From: Sternotherus odoratus
Lineage: Eukaryota > Chordata > Testudines > Kinosternidae
Reading direction: 5' to 3'
Assembly: GCA_032164245.1 (NCBI GenBank)
Contig: JAVMKO010000006.1
Location: forward strand, 39,520,319-39,584,318
DNA length: 64,000 nt
In this document: piece after piece, positions 21,499-49,195 of the stretch
Position numbering within the stretch: position 1 is the stretch's first letter
How the letters are laid out: each line of letters starts with the position of its first letter
Notes under the pieces: generated by a model
The model's input: only the letters and a program-made list of their open reading frames with translations
Databases searched by the model: none
What the model was told of the DNA's origin: nothing
Position numbers and translations under genes: made by a program

Positions 21499-21902
21499 CA
21501 GTAAAACCTCGATTTAACGGACTAATTTGGGCGAGGGGGTGTCCGTTAAATCAGAAAGTCCGTTATTTAATACAAAAAGAAAATTGAGCTGTCGGAGCAG
21601 CAGCTCCGCAGCCCGCCTGCTGCTGGGACCCGGGCGGCAGCCGGGAGCCGGCAGCCAGCCCGCCCGGGTCCTGGCTGCTGGGACCCGGGCGGGAGCCGGC
21701 AGCCAGCCCGCCCGCTGCCTGGACCCGGGCAGCAGCCGGGAGCCGGCAGCCAGCCCGCCCGCTGCCTGGACCCGGGCGGCAGCCGGGAGCCGGCAGCCAT
21801 CCCTCGACAAATGGATTTCGGATGCATCAGACTTGCTTAGAAATTTTGTCCGTTGCATCCGAAGTCCGTTAAATCGAGGTCCGTTAAATCGAGGGTTTAC
21901 TG
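21499..21902. mobile_element. Tigger/pogo-type MITE, copy A
   Basis: Starts CAGTAAAACCTCGATTTAAC and ends CGAGGGTTTACTG, with TA on both sides (21497-21498, 21903-21904). Subterminal GTCCGTTAAAT and TCCGTTATTTAA motifs are kept. The core is a GC-rich minisatellite (GGACCCGGGCGGCAGCCGGG units). Inserted in the CR1 at 20,104-22,616. Siblings are at 27,202 and 45,497. Confidence 0.92.
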
Positions 21903-22616
21903 TATATCTTTTTTGAGATGAGACCACATCTGCATGCAGTATTCAAGATGTGGGCATACCATGGATTTATATAAGGGCAATGAGATATTCTCCATCTTAT
22001 TCTCTTCTCTCTCTTTTAAAATGATTCCTAACATCCTGTTTGCTTTTTTTTTTTTTTTTTACTGCCGCTGCACACTGCGTGGATATCTTTAGAGAACTAT
22101 CCACAATGACTCCAACATCTTTTTCCTGATTAGTTATTGCTAACTTAGCTAACCCCGTCATATTGTATGTATAGTTGGGTTATTTTTTTCAATGTGCATT
22201 ACTTTACATTTATCGACATTAAATTTCATTTGCCATTTTGTAACCCAATCACTTAGTTTTGTGAGATCTTTTTGAAGTTCTTCATAGTCTGCTTTGCTCT
22301 TAACTATCTTGAGCAGTTTCATAACATTTGCAAACTTTTCCACCTCACTGTTTACCCCTTTCTCCAAATCACTTATAAGTAAGTTGAATAGACTTGGTCC
22401 TAGGACTGACCCTTGGGGAACACCACTAGTTACCCCTCTCCATTCTGAAAATTTACCATTTATTCCTACCCTTTGTTCCCTGTCTTTTAGCCAGTTCTCA
22501 ATCCATGAAAGGATCTTCCCTCTTATCCCATGGCAACTTAATTTATGTAAGAACCTTTGGTGAGGGAATGTTTTGTTGGAATGAAGGAATATTTTTGTTG
22601 ATCCTCTCACATCCAT

Positions 22617-24479
22617 ATCAAAGAATCACATCTAGCACATGTGCATAAGGGATTTCAAACATGGTCACAATCAAAACTGGTTCATAACAGTTTATCAGCT
22701 TCTGTGGACAGCAGCCAAACTATGTTAAAATATATATATTTGGCATTGTCAATGGTAAGTGTTTTGGGTAAATAGTTCCTACAATTAATACTAACAGTGG
22801 GGCCCAGTTTCTTCACTGGTTACACTAGTGGGCAACATAGCCAAAGGCTCCTGCAGCAGCCAGTGAGCAGAATGAGATGACAGTATTAGGCCAGTGGGAG
22901 CCTTGTGCACATTAGCGGTATCACCAGTGACTCTACACCAGTGTTAAATAATAGGAGGAAATGTTTAACACCATAACCAAGCACGGACACAGCTGAAACA
23001 AGCAAAACAGGTTTTGCTGCAGCCATAAGGTTGCCAGTTTTGGTTGAACACATTCCTGGAGGTTTCATCACATGACCTTTGTCTTTAATTCCTGGAGATT
23101 CCAGGACAATCTTGGAGAGCTGGCCAGCCCTATACAACCATGTTTACTCACTATTTCTAAATACTGTTCTACAGCCAGTGGAAATGGGGCCAGTGGGATC
23201 ACTGATAGTGCCATATGCCGTTTCTAGGTGGGATGCTTGCTGATGGATGACGAAGGCAACAGCCTTGGACTGCTGCTAAACTAGGACATGGCTATTTTTC
23301 TTTCCAAATTTACAAAAGTGGGTGAACAAAAATGAACCTACACTTTTGCTCAAAGACCGTTGTTGCAAAGGCACAGTCATGGTAGTTGTTTACATAAAGG
23401 GCCAGAAAGAGATTTGAGCAAGATTAGGGCTTATCCCTAAAGGCCTCTACAAGGAAGACCATTGACAGAAGAGGCTGGATGGAAAGAGGTGGGGAATGGG
23501 CAGAACCTTGACTCTGCCCCTCCTCCTAACCCAGCTGAGACGACCAAGCAGCCAAAGTAACCTGCCACTGGTATTGACCAGTAGCAAATTCTTCCACCCA
23601 GAGTAAGGGGAACCTGGAAGTTGTCACAATTCACTCCCTGGTTTGTTCTCGGGGCAGCAAAGCTATCTGCCGAGAATAAACTCTTAAATATAATCCTTAA
23701 GGGGCCAGTTTTACACACAATTGTAATAACTATGTGGGTACATTTTGTATGTGAAGTTTCCCTACATATGTGTTTATGAACATATGGGCCCAAGTTGCGG
23801 AACACTTACTCCAGCTGCACTGATGAAACCTGATTTTACCTTTGTTAACATACTGGTGTAGGGAGGGAGCACAAAGGGGGAAAGTGGTTATTTGTCCTAG
23901 GTGAAGCCGTCCATCTCAAGTTATTTTCTAAAAATCCCCCCAAACTTCAGCAAGCTGCTGTGTGTTACCCCTTTTTCCATGTACAAGTCCAGGGCCACGT
24001 TTTTAATTTTGACAGGCCGGAACTGCTGAAAATCCAGCCTGTACTGAACAAGCACTCTTCAGGCATGTCCTCTAGAAGCCTGAAATAGTGATGCTGACCC
24101 TGGAGACTGAAACAATGAACCCATCCTCATGCTCCACTTCCACAAGGCTTTTTTTTTCTTTTAAAGAGAATTTTGGCCCCATTAGCACTGTTGCATGGTG
24201 GGATACAGCACACCTGTCCCACACCATGCAGCCAAACATGCAAGTTCCTGCTTGCCACAGTGCACAAGAGCTCACACGCCCTCCCCACTTTACATCGGCT
24301 TCTAAGTGGGAAAAAGGTCACCTACAGTCCTACACAATACTAGTTAAAGCAGCTCAAAGAAGAGTCCTAGCAGCAGTTCCCAGGTCATGCTGCAGAGGTT
24401 TTCTGCCAGTCATAGGGGATTCACCAAGGGACTCAGGCATAGCAGCAATGCACCTCACAACACCTAGCTTTTGGGCACC
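22617..24479. other. Intergenic, no recognised feature
   Basis: Single-copy-looking sequence with no conserved exon and no terminal repeats noticed. Confidence 0.4.
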
Positions 24480-25920
24480 CTAGACAATCACAGAAACAAG
24501 ACTGCAGCTACACCAAGCCCAGTTAAGTGCTCCCTATACAATGAATGGGATCAGGCAGGCACCTTAGACAAGCCCCACAACCTGGACATGGAGGGGGGAG
24601 CCACCTAAGCTAGCCAATGGGAGCTGCCGATGAAAGGGGCTTGTGTTAAGCCCCTCCCTTCTCCTGGACATAGCCACCCACATCCAGGCTGTGTGTCGGA
24701 GGGGGAGGGGTGGTGTCAGGGCACCTATCTCTGATTAGTGATCCATGAACAGGGACCCTGCCACTTGGAATCAGGCAGCTTAGTCACCTAAGGGAGTTAT
24801 TTCAGGAATGCGTTAGGTGCCTGCCAAATGACTGTTCCACTGTAGATAAATATTTAATAGTCATTGGGCCAGAGAGAGAATGACTCTGTGGTGCAATGAT
24901 TAGGGCACCCACCTAGTAGGGGAGAGACTCCTAGGTGCAGTCTCCCTGCTTCAATCACTTTCATTATTTATCCACAGTGGAGCAGCTCCAACAGGAGACT
25001 GAGGAAGCCCCACCTCAGAATTCCCCACAGCTCAGTGGTTAGAGCACTCACCTGAGAGCTGGGAGATCCCTTCTTCAAATTCTCCCTCCCCTCTGGCAGA
25101 GAGGGGGAAACTGAACCTGGGTCTCTCACATCTCAGGCTCTAACCACTGGGATAAAAGGGTTCAGGTGGGTGACAGCACCTCCCCCACCAACTGTATTGT
25201 GAATGGGACCTATTCCGGTGCAGTTCCCATGGCATATAAGGGTGACAGTGTGGAGGTGTTGTTTGACCCAGCCTGCTGAATCCAAGGGCCTATGAGGGTA
25301 ACAGCTCAGAACTGCTGCTCAGCTCAGTCTACTGAGTCCAGAGACATATAAGTGGTCAGCTTGGGAGTGCTGATTAACCTGATCTTCTCAGACACACACT
25401 GTTAATGTGTGTGTGTTCATCTTATTCTGGGGCTGGAAGAACCCAGCCCTGGGGAACTTAGGTCCTGCAAGATACCCCCTAGTGGAAGGGAACTTGCAGC
25501 AAGGAGAAGTAGAGCTCCATATGAGGATGCAACTGACAATGATAGAATTACAGACGCCCCCGTCTCCAAAGAGTAACCCTAATAAATGTAACAGGCAAAT
25601 CTGGTAACAACACTCAGATGCCACCTGTCAGATCAGACCCCACAAATGACTTAGGTGGTCAAATGTCTATCTTCACCAGTTCATACATCACTCCGGAGCT
25701 TAGGTGGGAGATAGGCACATGGGCACCTAAAGGGAGGCAGTGTATGTGCCCCAAGGTCCAAAACTTGGGCACTTAGGGAACTTTTACAGCAGAAAGTTAG
25801 GTGCCAAGTGTAGGCACCTGTAGGGTGAGGCTGGAGCCAGACAAGAGTTTTGAAGATTGCAGTGGTACTGCACACAGGGAGTTTAGGTATCCAACTTGCT
25901 TTGTGGATCGTATCCTTCAT
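24480..25920. repeat. Long mosaic repeat with tRNA-like modules
   Basis: Outer parts share a vocabulary of GGCACCTA/TAGGTGCC phrases (e.g. 24,555-24,570, 24,785-24,815, 25,725-25,810), suggesting one composite family. Three tRNA-like modules lie at about 24,895-24,960 (+), 25,015-25,085 (+) and 25,100-25,165 (-). 25,190-25,620 looks like a later insertion with TGTATTGTGAATGGGAC at one side and CTAATAAATGTAACAGGC near the other. Ends and class are not settled. Confidence 0.45.
25015..25085 (+). repeat. tRNA-derived SINE-like module
   Basis: CAGCTCAGTGGTTAGAGCAC resembles the D-arm/A-box of a tRNA, and CTTCTTCAAATTCTCC resembles a decayed T-arm/B-box at about the right distance. It is not a tRNA gene, since no acceptor stem closes. 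The reverse-strand module at about 25,100-25,165 (CCCAGTGGTTAGAGCCTGAG on the minus strand) faces it. Confidence 0.6.
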
Positions 25921-26029
25921 TCCTTCTTCCACTGCCTTTTGTGTCTGTTGTCTCATTAGAAAGGATACATAGAGAAGGTAAACCAGATCATCCTCTCATT
26001 CTTTACACTAAAGAAAGTGAGGACTTCTA

Positions 26030-26335
26030 ATTCACAACCCCTTTAAACAGTCAATCTTTTCCACTCTCTCCTCATACTGAAGACTGTCCATGCCTCTGAT
26101 AATGTTTGTTACCTGTCTTTAGCCCCTTGCTAGACTCTGAGATGATCAGAGCTGTGTATTCTAGGTGAGGACATGCCATTGATTTATAATCATTTTCATT
26201 TGTTGTTTTTATCCCATTTTTGCATACCCCAACATTGTTTGCTTTCTAGACAGTCACTGCAAGTTGAGTAGCTGTGCTCATTCAGCTACCTACCAAGATA
26301 CTCAGGTCTATTTTCTGAGTGGGAAGGAGGAAGCT
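26030..26335 (-). mobile_element. Old CR1 LINE fragment
   Basis: The order CTCTCCTCATACTG, GGTGAGGACATGCCATTGATTT, then a TTTGCTTTCTAGACAGTCAC-type segment parallels the CR1 tail-proximal segments at 4,915-5,110 and 21,910-22,100. Heavily diverged, with no coding frame. Confidence 0.55.
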
Positions 26336-27201
26336 GTAGGTGTCACTGCAAATAACTCAATGTAAAAAAATTGCCTTCAGTGAGCATTGTGGGCACCCAG
26401 AGGATGTGACTATTTTTACATTTTGAAGGCTAATTTTACAACAGTTCTATATTGTGTTTATTTGAAATACTGCTCACTAAGCCTGCTAATGGACTCTTCC
26501 CTGGGAGGTGAATGGGACAGTAGTGATACAGGCCTAGAACGGGTGTACTTTTAAACACTTAGTGCATCTCACCCACAACAGCGGTGGAGTTTTTCTGTAT
26601 CTACAGAAATTTGGGAATTGGCACAAAAAATGTGGAAAAGCAAAGCAAAATGAAAACCAATTATTCAGGCAAAAATTGAAGGACCAAAACATTATTCAAT
26701 CTTTTTCTTCCATAGACAAATCAAGCTCAGTGTGTCTGGTTTCAAGTTATAGTGTTTCTATAGTTTTACTTTTGATATTTCATACCAGTATGACCACGTT
26801 TCATATTCCTATAGGTTTTGGACAGGATGTTTTCCATTGTTTCAAGTGTTCTTTGGACTACTACAGCAGAGCCGCACTAAAAACACAAATCTGTACTTGC
26901 AGAATTAGCTGGAACAAACGATGACACTTTATTGACATCCTGTCTGGAAAATGACTGAAACGAAAACTAACTCCTCTAAAAAAACCATACCTGATGAGGG
27001 TAATTACGCTTACACAAGAAAACATGCAGAGTCACATATTAATACGATAAGCTTCACTGAGCCTGAGACTTATATTTGTCAGGCAGTGACCTGTCACGCT
27101 AAGTTCTCAGAACAGTAGCAGCTTGTGTTTCATGTCCAGTAAGAGAAAAATCCAATGAAAATCTTTTCCTTTCCATGTCAGCAAGCTATATAAATTTAGT
27201 A
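26336..27201. other. Intergenic, no recognised feature
   Basis: AT-rich non-coding sequence. A 120-codon open frame at 26,562-26,924 has no recognisable motif and no splice or promoter context. Confidence 0.4.
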
Positions 27202-27625
27202 CAGTAAACCCTCGATTTAACGGACCTCGATTTAATGGACTTCGGATGCAACGGACACAATTTCTGAGCAAGTCTGATGCATTCCTGATCCATTTCTGGC
27301 AGGCTGGCTGCCGGCTCCCGGCTGCCACCCGGGTCCAGGCAGCGGGCGGGCTGGCTGCCGGCTCCTGCCCGGGTCACGGCAGCGGGAGGTTTGGCTGGCG
27401 GGTCCCGGGAGCTGGGACCTGTGCGGGTTGGCTGCCGGCTCCCGGCTCCCGCCCGGGTCCCACCAGCGGGCGGGCAGGCTGACGGTTCCCGGCTGCCGCC
27501 CCGACCCTGTGGCAGGCGGGCTGCTGCTCCGACAGCTCTTTTTTTTTTTATTATTAAATAACGGACTTTTTGATTTAACGGACACCCCCTCGCCTGAATT
27601 AGTCCGTTAAATGGAGGTTTTACTG
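27202..27625. mobile_element. Tigger/pogo-type MITE, copy B (inverted relative to A)
   Basis: Starts CAGTAAACCCTCGATTTAAC and ends GGAGGTTTTACTG between TA dinucleotides (27200-27201, 27626-27627). The core is the same kind of GC-rich minisatellite in the opposite orientation (GGCTGCCGGCTCCCGGCTGC). Confidence 0.92.
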
Positions 27626-28164
27626 TATATACAAATGTAATGGCCTGTGATATCACTTCTAATAACTCAGGCTGCAAGGCACAGTCCCATACTGAGAATA
27701 AGTCTTAAGTACTATAAGACAGGATTGAGTTGCTTTTTTAAAGCAAATTTTTTGTTACCAGTAATTCCTATTGTTTATTGCAGATGAACAATGCAGATGA
27801 AAAAATTGGTTTTCTCTCCCAACCAAAACCTACGTACCTACAATTAAAAAGTTATCAGATTAACAAGGCTTGCCACAAATATAGGGGCGGGACGTGAAGG
27901 GGAATGCAATATCCTTGGTCATGCCATTAACGTGATGAGTATATATAAGCATGGATCAATTTACTAACTTCCTGTAGGGGGAAGTAAATGTCTTCACTGA
28001 AAGCTTTCCAATAAGACAGTGTGGTCTGGCTATGCCTGCTACAAACTGGGCAGAGATCTGTTCCATTAAATAGTGCCTGAAAACTTGGAAAGTCATTCTG
28101 CTGATCACAGTACCTGGCTTTTCATCTTTTGTTTCCAAAGTGAAGACAAAGAAATTGCCTTGAC
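27626..28164. other. Intergenic, no recognised feature
   Basis: Non-coding. Nothing distinctive seen. Confidence 0.35.
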
Positions 28165-28302
28165 AGACTCAGGTTGGTGGGGCTCAGGCTAGTGCTCTAC
28201 AAAAGCTGTGTAGAGACAGTACTTGGAAGTTGCAGCTTGGGCTCTGAAGCCAACCCAAGTCAACTGGGCTGGGAGGCCACAAGCTGTGTAAACACACCCT
28301 TA
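28165..28302. repeat. MITE fragment of the CTGTGTAGA/TGTGTAAACACA group
   Basis: GGGGCTCAGGCTAGTGCTCT ... AACCCAAGTCAACTGGG ... GCTGTGTAAACACACCC parallels the element at 57,355-57,590. Confidence 0.5.
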
Positions 28303-28505
28303 AAAAACACAGATTGATAGGGGATGTGATTACAACGGATAAGTATATTAATGGGGAGAAAATATCAGCTACCAAATTGCTCTTTAAGCTAGTGGAGAAA
28401 GGTATAACAGGAATGAGTGGTTGTAAACTGAACCCAGACAAATTCAGAATAGAAATCAGACAAATATTTAACAATGAAGGCATCACTGGAACACACTACA
28501 AAGAG

Positions 28506-29239
28506 AAGGTAGCTAAGGTTACCATAGATCCGGATTTTCCTGGACATGTCCGGCTTTTTGGTTTTTAAATACCCATCCAGGAGGAATTTGTAAATATCTT
28601 AAAAAAATTAAAAAATAAGGTCCGGGATTTCCCTCCAAATGCAGAGTGTGGCGCGGCTGACAGGGTGGCCGGGCCGGATTGAGGCGCTTGCATCCAGCAG
28701 CCAGAGCTCCCGGGACCCTTCACAAACCGAGCATGGCTCCCGGGACCCTGCAGGGAGGGTGAGTGCTGCCGGGGGCCAGGCGGCAGCCCGCCCCCGGCTC
28801 AATCCGCGGCGCGCGGGCTGAGAGCCCTGCAGGGTCCCGGCTCCCGGGACCCTGCAGGGAGGGTCAGTGCTGCCGGGGGCCAGGCGGCAGCCCGCCCCCG
28901 GCTCAATCCGCGGCGGCTGCCGCGCGCGGGCTGAGAGCCCCGCAGGGTCCCGGCTCCCGGGACCCTGCAAGGAGGGTGAGTGCTTTCACTCACCGGCGGC
29001 AGCACAGAGCGGACACTCTGTCCGCACGGGTCCCGGCTCCCGGGACCCGCCAGCAAGCCTAGCTGTTGTGGGGAGCCGGGCGGCAAGCCCCCCCCCCCCC
29101 CCCTTCAGCCTCGGGCAGCAGCAGGGAGCCCACAGCCAGCCCTCCAGAAACGGACTTCGGATGCATCAGACTCTGAAAAATTTTGTCCGTTGCATCCGAA
29201 GTCCGTTAAATGGAGGTCCGTTAAATCGAGGTTTCACTG
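28506..29239. mobile_element. Chimeric MITE: GGTTACCAT-type left part, Tigger-type right end
   Basis: The left side (28,518-28,640: GGTTACCATAGATCCGG ... GTCCGGGATTTCCC) matches the repeat at 48,638-48,740. The middle is three or so tandem GC-rich units of about 110-125 bp (GCCGGGGGCCAGGCGGCAGC). The right end, from about 29,145, is the Tigger-type end: CGGACTTCGGATGCATCAGA, then GTCCGTTAAATCGAGG and TTTCACTG before TA. No matching Tigger left end exists. Confidence 0.7.
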
Positions 29240-29241
29240 TA

Positions 29242-30227
29242 CTGCAAAGAAATGCATCTTCAAGGTAAAAACGTCTGTATAATATGCATAATTCTGTAAA
29301 CGGGCAGAGATAATTATATTCAGTATATGGGCATTCACATTTCTAAATAAGGATTTTGGGGGTGTTGTAGTAAATGTAGGTATTTACATATTCTCTCTCT
29401 TTGCCCATCACCCCCCCTCCCCAGCTGGGGTATGGGCCACCAACTGGTTAACTTAGATAAAAGAGTGTGATGTGATTAACTCAGTGCTTACTTGACAATT
29501 GGGTCAAGGGGAACAAATGCCACAATCCACCTCTGGGTTCCCCCTGCTCTTCTTCTAACACATACCTTTTAAAAGAACCTAATCTATAGCCAGAATGCTT
29601 ACTGGAAAAGTAAAACCATGTCATTTCATTTACCAGCTCAACATTTACCAGCTCAATGTGGTTAACCAATGGTATGGTCGGTCTCAATGGTCTGACTTCC
29701 AACAAAGCATTGCAAGGTAGTTTCTCTGCTTCACACAAAACCATGACCTAGAATCAGGTAGTCTACAGAGACAACACGGTGATACCACAATCATGTCATT
29801 GATAAGGCAAGTGTCTTTCCTTTTTACAGCTCACCTGCAACACTGATCATGATTAACAAACAAGGAAAGTCAGTCATATAGAATGGGTGTGTGTGTGTGC
29901 AGGGGGATGTTATGGTTTTAAAGAATAGGTCTCATCTTTTTTAAGCCACATTGAGCACTTTAAATTCCTTAGGATTTAGAGCAGTAAACCCCTGATTTTA
30001 TATTAAAAGTCCTTTGGATTTATTTTTTTAAAAATTCGATCAAGTTTGGCATTTTCTAACTCTGACTCCCGCCTTCCCTTTTGAAGGCGGCTTTGTGGGC
30101 ACTGTTCTCACTGCATCTGTAGTAAAAATCAGAGAGCAGCAATGAACAGAAAGGCAGAGTCCTGCCCTAAGATATTGTTTAGGGAAATAGAATATTCTTC
30201 CTCCAATTCTGAAGAAAAAGTGTGATC
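29242..30227. other. Intergenic, no recognised feature
   Basis: 3' flank of PSMA6. A TG repeat of (GT)7 size is near 29,887. No gene seen. Confidence 0.4.
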
Positions 30228-30400
30228 TTGAAGACCGTGTGGTCTAATGGTTGAGGAATGGACTCCGCTTTGTTGCTGTATCACTGTATGAACTTGGGCA
30301 AGTTACTTCACCATCTCCAGTTTTCATATTTTCCATCTATAAAATAGGGTACTAGGTTACAGAAGCAATGAAAGGTTTGTAAGTGAATGGCACTACAGAA
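30228..30400 (+). repeat. MIR-like SINE
   Basis: GTGTGGTCTAATGGTTGAGG, then ACTTGGGCAAGTTACTTCAC and CTATAAAATAGGGTACTAGG follow the MIR order from tRNA-like head to core. Confidence 0.7.
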
Positions 30401-30663
30401 ATTACAAGACAAAATCAGAACTAATGGCCCAAAATAAGCACTTTGATTAATAGGGACACAAAAAGTTAGTCATGCCAAACCTAGGGAATCAATTCATTAT
30501 CATACTTTCCTTCAAGAACCCATTAGGCAAGAGGCAAATTACTGAAAAAATGTTCCAAGGTAATATTTTGAATTATGTTTTCACAATACTGAAAAAGAAA
30601 TCTCATATTCTAAACAAAGTATGACAATTAAAGCAAACACTAAACGTTTTCAAAAACCTCTGT

Positions 30664-30794
30664 TTTATTTGGACAGAGTAAAATACACCATATAGCATTC
30701 CATTTTCAAACTGTAATCCAGAGCCACTAGTAAGTGTTTTCTTTTTACCAAGCATCCTGTCCAGAAGCATAGTCAATGCGACTAGGAAAACTAG
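30664..30794 (-). promoter_or_regulatory. PSMA6: PSMA6 3' UTR with polyadenylation signal
   Basis: On the minus strand an AATAAA hexamer (TTTATT at 30664-30669) lies about 126 nt after the stop. This gives a compact 3' UTR, with cleavage expected near 30,640-30,655. No other canonical hexamer is closer to the stop. The exact cleavage site cannot be seen. Confidence 0.75.
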
Positions 30795-47294
<16,500 letters not shown>

Positions 47295-47473
47295 TCACAC
47301 GCCCCGACGCGCCAGGGCCGAGGAGCCGCTAACTCGGGTACAGTCCGCTGCGGCAGCACGTGTCCGCTTCTCTACGCATGTGCGTGTAATCGGCAGCCTC
47401 CCCTCGGCCGCATTGGAGCGACAAACCGCCGCCTACGGCGCAGACGCAGGAGCGCGAGGTCCCGTGACAGTAA

Positions 47474-47739
47474 GGGCGGGTCTTCACTGGGGGGCGGGGC
47501 GGGTTCGACTGCAGATAGTACGTTGGCGGCTCTTCAGCCGACTTACCCGCTGTCCTCACGGCGCGGCAGTCGGCGGCGCGCTCCCCGTCCACTCCAGCTT
47601 GCGCCATTGGTCAAGCGGGAGTTACAGGAATTGACGGGGAAGCTGCAGGCGATGGATTTATCGCGTCTTGAGACGCAAGAGAGCGATCGCCAAAGAGCCA
47701 TTGCTACCCTGCGACCCGGGGGGAGTGAGGACCGACCCC
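47474..47739. mobile_element. MITE within the PSMA6 promoter
   Basis: GGGCGGGTCTTCACTGG at the left and GAGTGAGGACCGACCCC at the right are the diverged ends of the element whose clean copy is at 52,395-52,663. Shared internal landmarks in order are GCCGACTTACCCGC / GCTGACTTACATGC, CCTCACGGCG, CACTCCAGCTTGC / GACTCCAGCTTGC, ATTTATCGCGTCTTGA / ATTTATCACGTCTTGA and CGATCGCCAAA. Lengths are nearly equal (266 and 269 bp). It begins 318 bp upstream of the ATG. This copy is far richer in CpG. Confidence 0.85.
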
Positions 47740-47868
47740 AGGCATGCAAACCAGAGGGGAGTTAGCGGCCTTTTACTGCGCAGGCGCACTTCGCTCCTCT
47801 TCCCAAAGTGGTGGAGGTGCTGGCGCTGGCCTGCAGAGGCATGGGGGGGAGGGGGTGTCATGGTACGG

Positions 47869-47964
47869 TCCCGATTTTTTGTCTTTTTCTTATATAGACT
47901 CCTATTACCCCCCCCCCCTCCCACCCCATCCTGATTTTTCACACTTGCTGTCTGGTCACCCTAT
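47869..47964 (+). mobile_element. Partial MITE of the GGTGACCAGAT family
   Basis: GTCCCGATTTTTTGTCTTTT, ATATAGACTCCTATTACC, then ATCCTGATTTTTCACACTTG and CTGTCTGGTCACCCTA. It is the reverse complement of the copy at 1,376-1,499 with the left end missing. Confidence 0.7.
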
Positions 47965-48637
47965 GTCATGGTGTCCTGTGTACTTGCCCCTAACGCACAT
48001 GGCAGGCGGGGGGGGGGGGGGGCTGCACCCTTATGTGCAGCATCAAACCCTCTTGCCACGGGGGAGAGGGGGCTGCCACCATACCCTGACCCAACCTAGC
48101 TTGTCCTGGGTGTTGGAGCATCGCCACCCATCCACATCAGACCACTGGCTTGGAAGTTGCAACATTTGAAAGTTTAATAATGTAATTCGCCAGTGAAAGG
48201 TGAGATGCAGGTGTTCAGCCAGGGAAGGCTGTCTGGGAAACTGAGGGTCAACAAATCTAGCTATTCTCAGACGCAGGAGAAGATTGCACCATTGCAATGT
48301 ATCACTGCTACCCAGCCCCCCCACCCCACCCCACGGTTGCATATTGAAGACTCATGGAGTGACCACACAGATGCCCCCACTGTGCAGTTCCTACATTGTG
48401 GGAGCACTGTGTGACAGGTCAGGCCTGCAGCTCTCACATATTGGTTCACCTTCCAAAAGAACTGGTGTGAAGTAGCAAGATGGAAAATCAAATGCATGTG
48501 CAACCAGTGGTATACAATTTGGAAAACCCTGGACAAGGCCAAGTTGGGATGCTGGCCCTCCCAAGACAGAGCAAAGCAGTTTAGGAAGTTGCATGACCCT
48601 AGAGCCATTCAACTCTCACCGTGAACATGCTCTTCTA
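47965..48637. other. Intergenic, PRORP-PSMA6 interval, no recognised feature
   Basis: A G-run of about 18 bases is near 48,008 and a CCCCACC run near 48,319. No gene or defined repeat ends were seen. Confidence 0.4.
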
Positions 48638-49195
48638 GGGTTACCATTTGTTTGGATTCTCCCGGACATTGGCTTTTTTGGCTAAAAATAGCATCGGGGG
48701 AAAATTGTTAATGTCTCAAAAAGTCCAGGATTTGTGTTGGGCTCCAGCAGAGCCTCTCTTGCGCAGCGTCCCCTTCTCCTCCCTCCCCCACGTTCTCAGA
48801 GCTGCTGGCCAGGCTCTGTAGCTCGCTGTGGGGGCTGGGACAGCTGTGTGCCTTGAGCTGGGGAGAGTGGCAGCGTGTTGGGCTGAGCTTGGAGCCCAAC
48901 AGGCTGTTTTGAGCTGCGTAAGGGGGGTGGGGGGCAGGGGTTAGAGAAGGGGGAATTTCTGGAGGGGGCAGTTAAGGGACAGGGAGTGGGGGGGCAGATG
49001 AAGGACAGGGGTCCTGGGGGAGTAGATGGGGGACAGGCAGGGGGCAAGGAGCAGGGAGGCTTAGGTAGGGAGTTTGGTCCTGGGGGGCAGTCAGAGGACA
49101 GGAGTCCCAGGAGGGGGCAGTCAGGGGGAAAGGAGGGGGGGAGTTGAGGGTTCTGAGGGGGGCAGGAAGTGGGAGGGAGAGGGTGGGGCTAGGGC
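48638..49195. mobile_element. Composite repeat: GGTTACCAT-type part plus G-rich minisatellite
   Basis: CTAGGGTTACCATTTGTTTG, TCTCCCGGACATTGGC and GTCCAGGATTTGTGTTGGG match the left part of 28,506-29,239. From about 48,915 the sequence is G-rich tandem-like (GGGGGCAGTTAAGGGACAGG), resembling the hAT cores. The right end is not defined. Confidence 0.55.

Larger units (their letters stand above)
20104..22616 (-). mobile_element. CR1 LINE, 3' half, carrying two nested insertions
   Basis: CR1 segments are 20104-20510, 21350-21498 and 21903-22616. The tail frame on the minus strand reads NKMKFFTQWNSLPEKVVKAK, and the 22,158-22,616 part encodes the RT region ([38 protein letters not shown]). The catalytic box has decayed to FANV. 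The element is truncated inside RT near 22,616. The Helitron-like element at 20,511 and the Tigger-type MITE at 21,499 interrupt it. Confidence 0.9.

Noticed and set aside
25015..25085. A functional tRNA gene
   Set aside because: A-box and B-box words are present but no closing acceptor stem or anticodon arm. It fits a SINE-derived module.
26562..26924. 120-codon plus-strand open frame
   Set aside because: No motif, low-complexity AT-rich composition and no promoter or splice signals.
48003..48024. Long G runs and poly-C runs as CRISPR or structured arrays
   Set aside because: Simple homopolymers in vertebrate DNA. No repeat-spacer organisation exists anywhere in the window.
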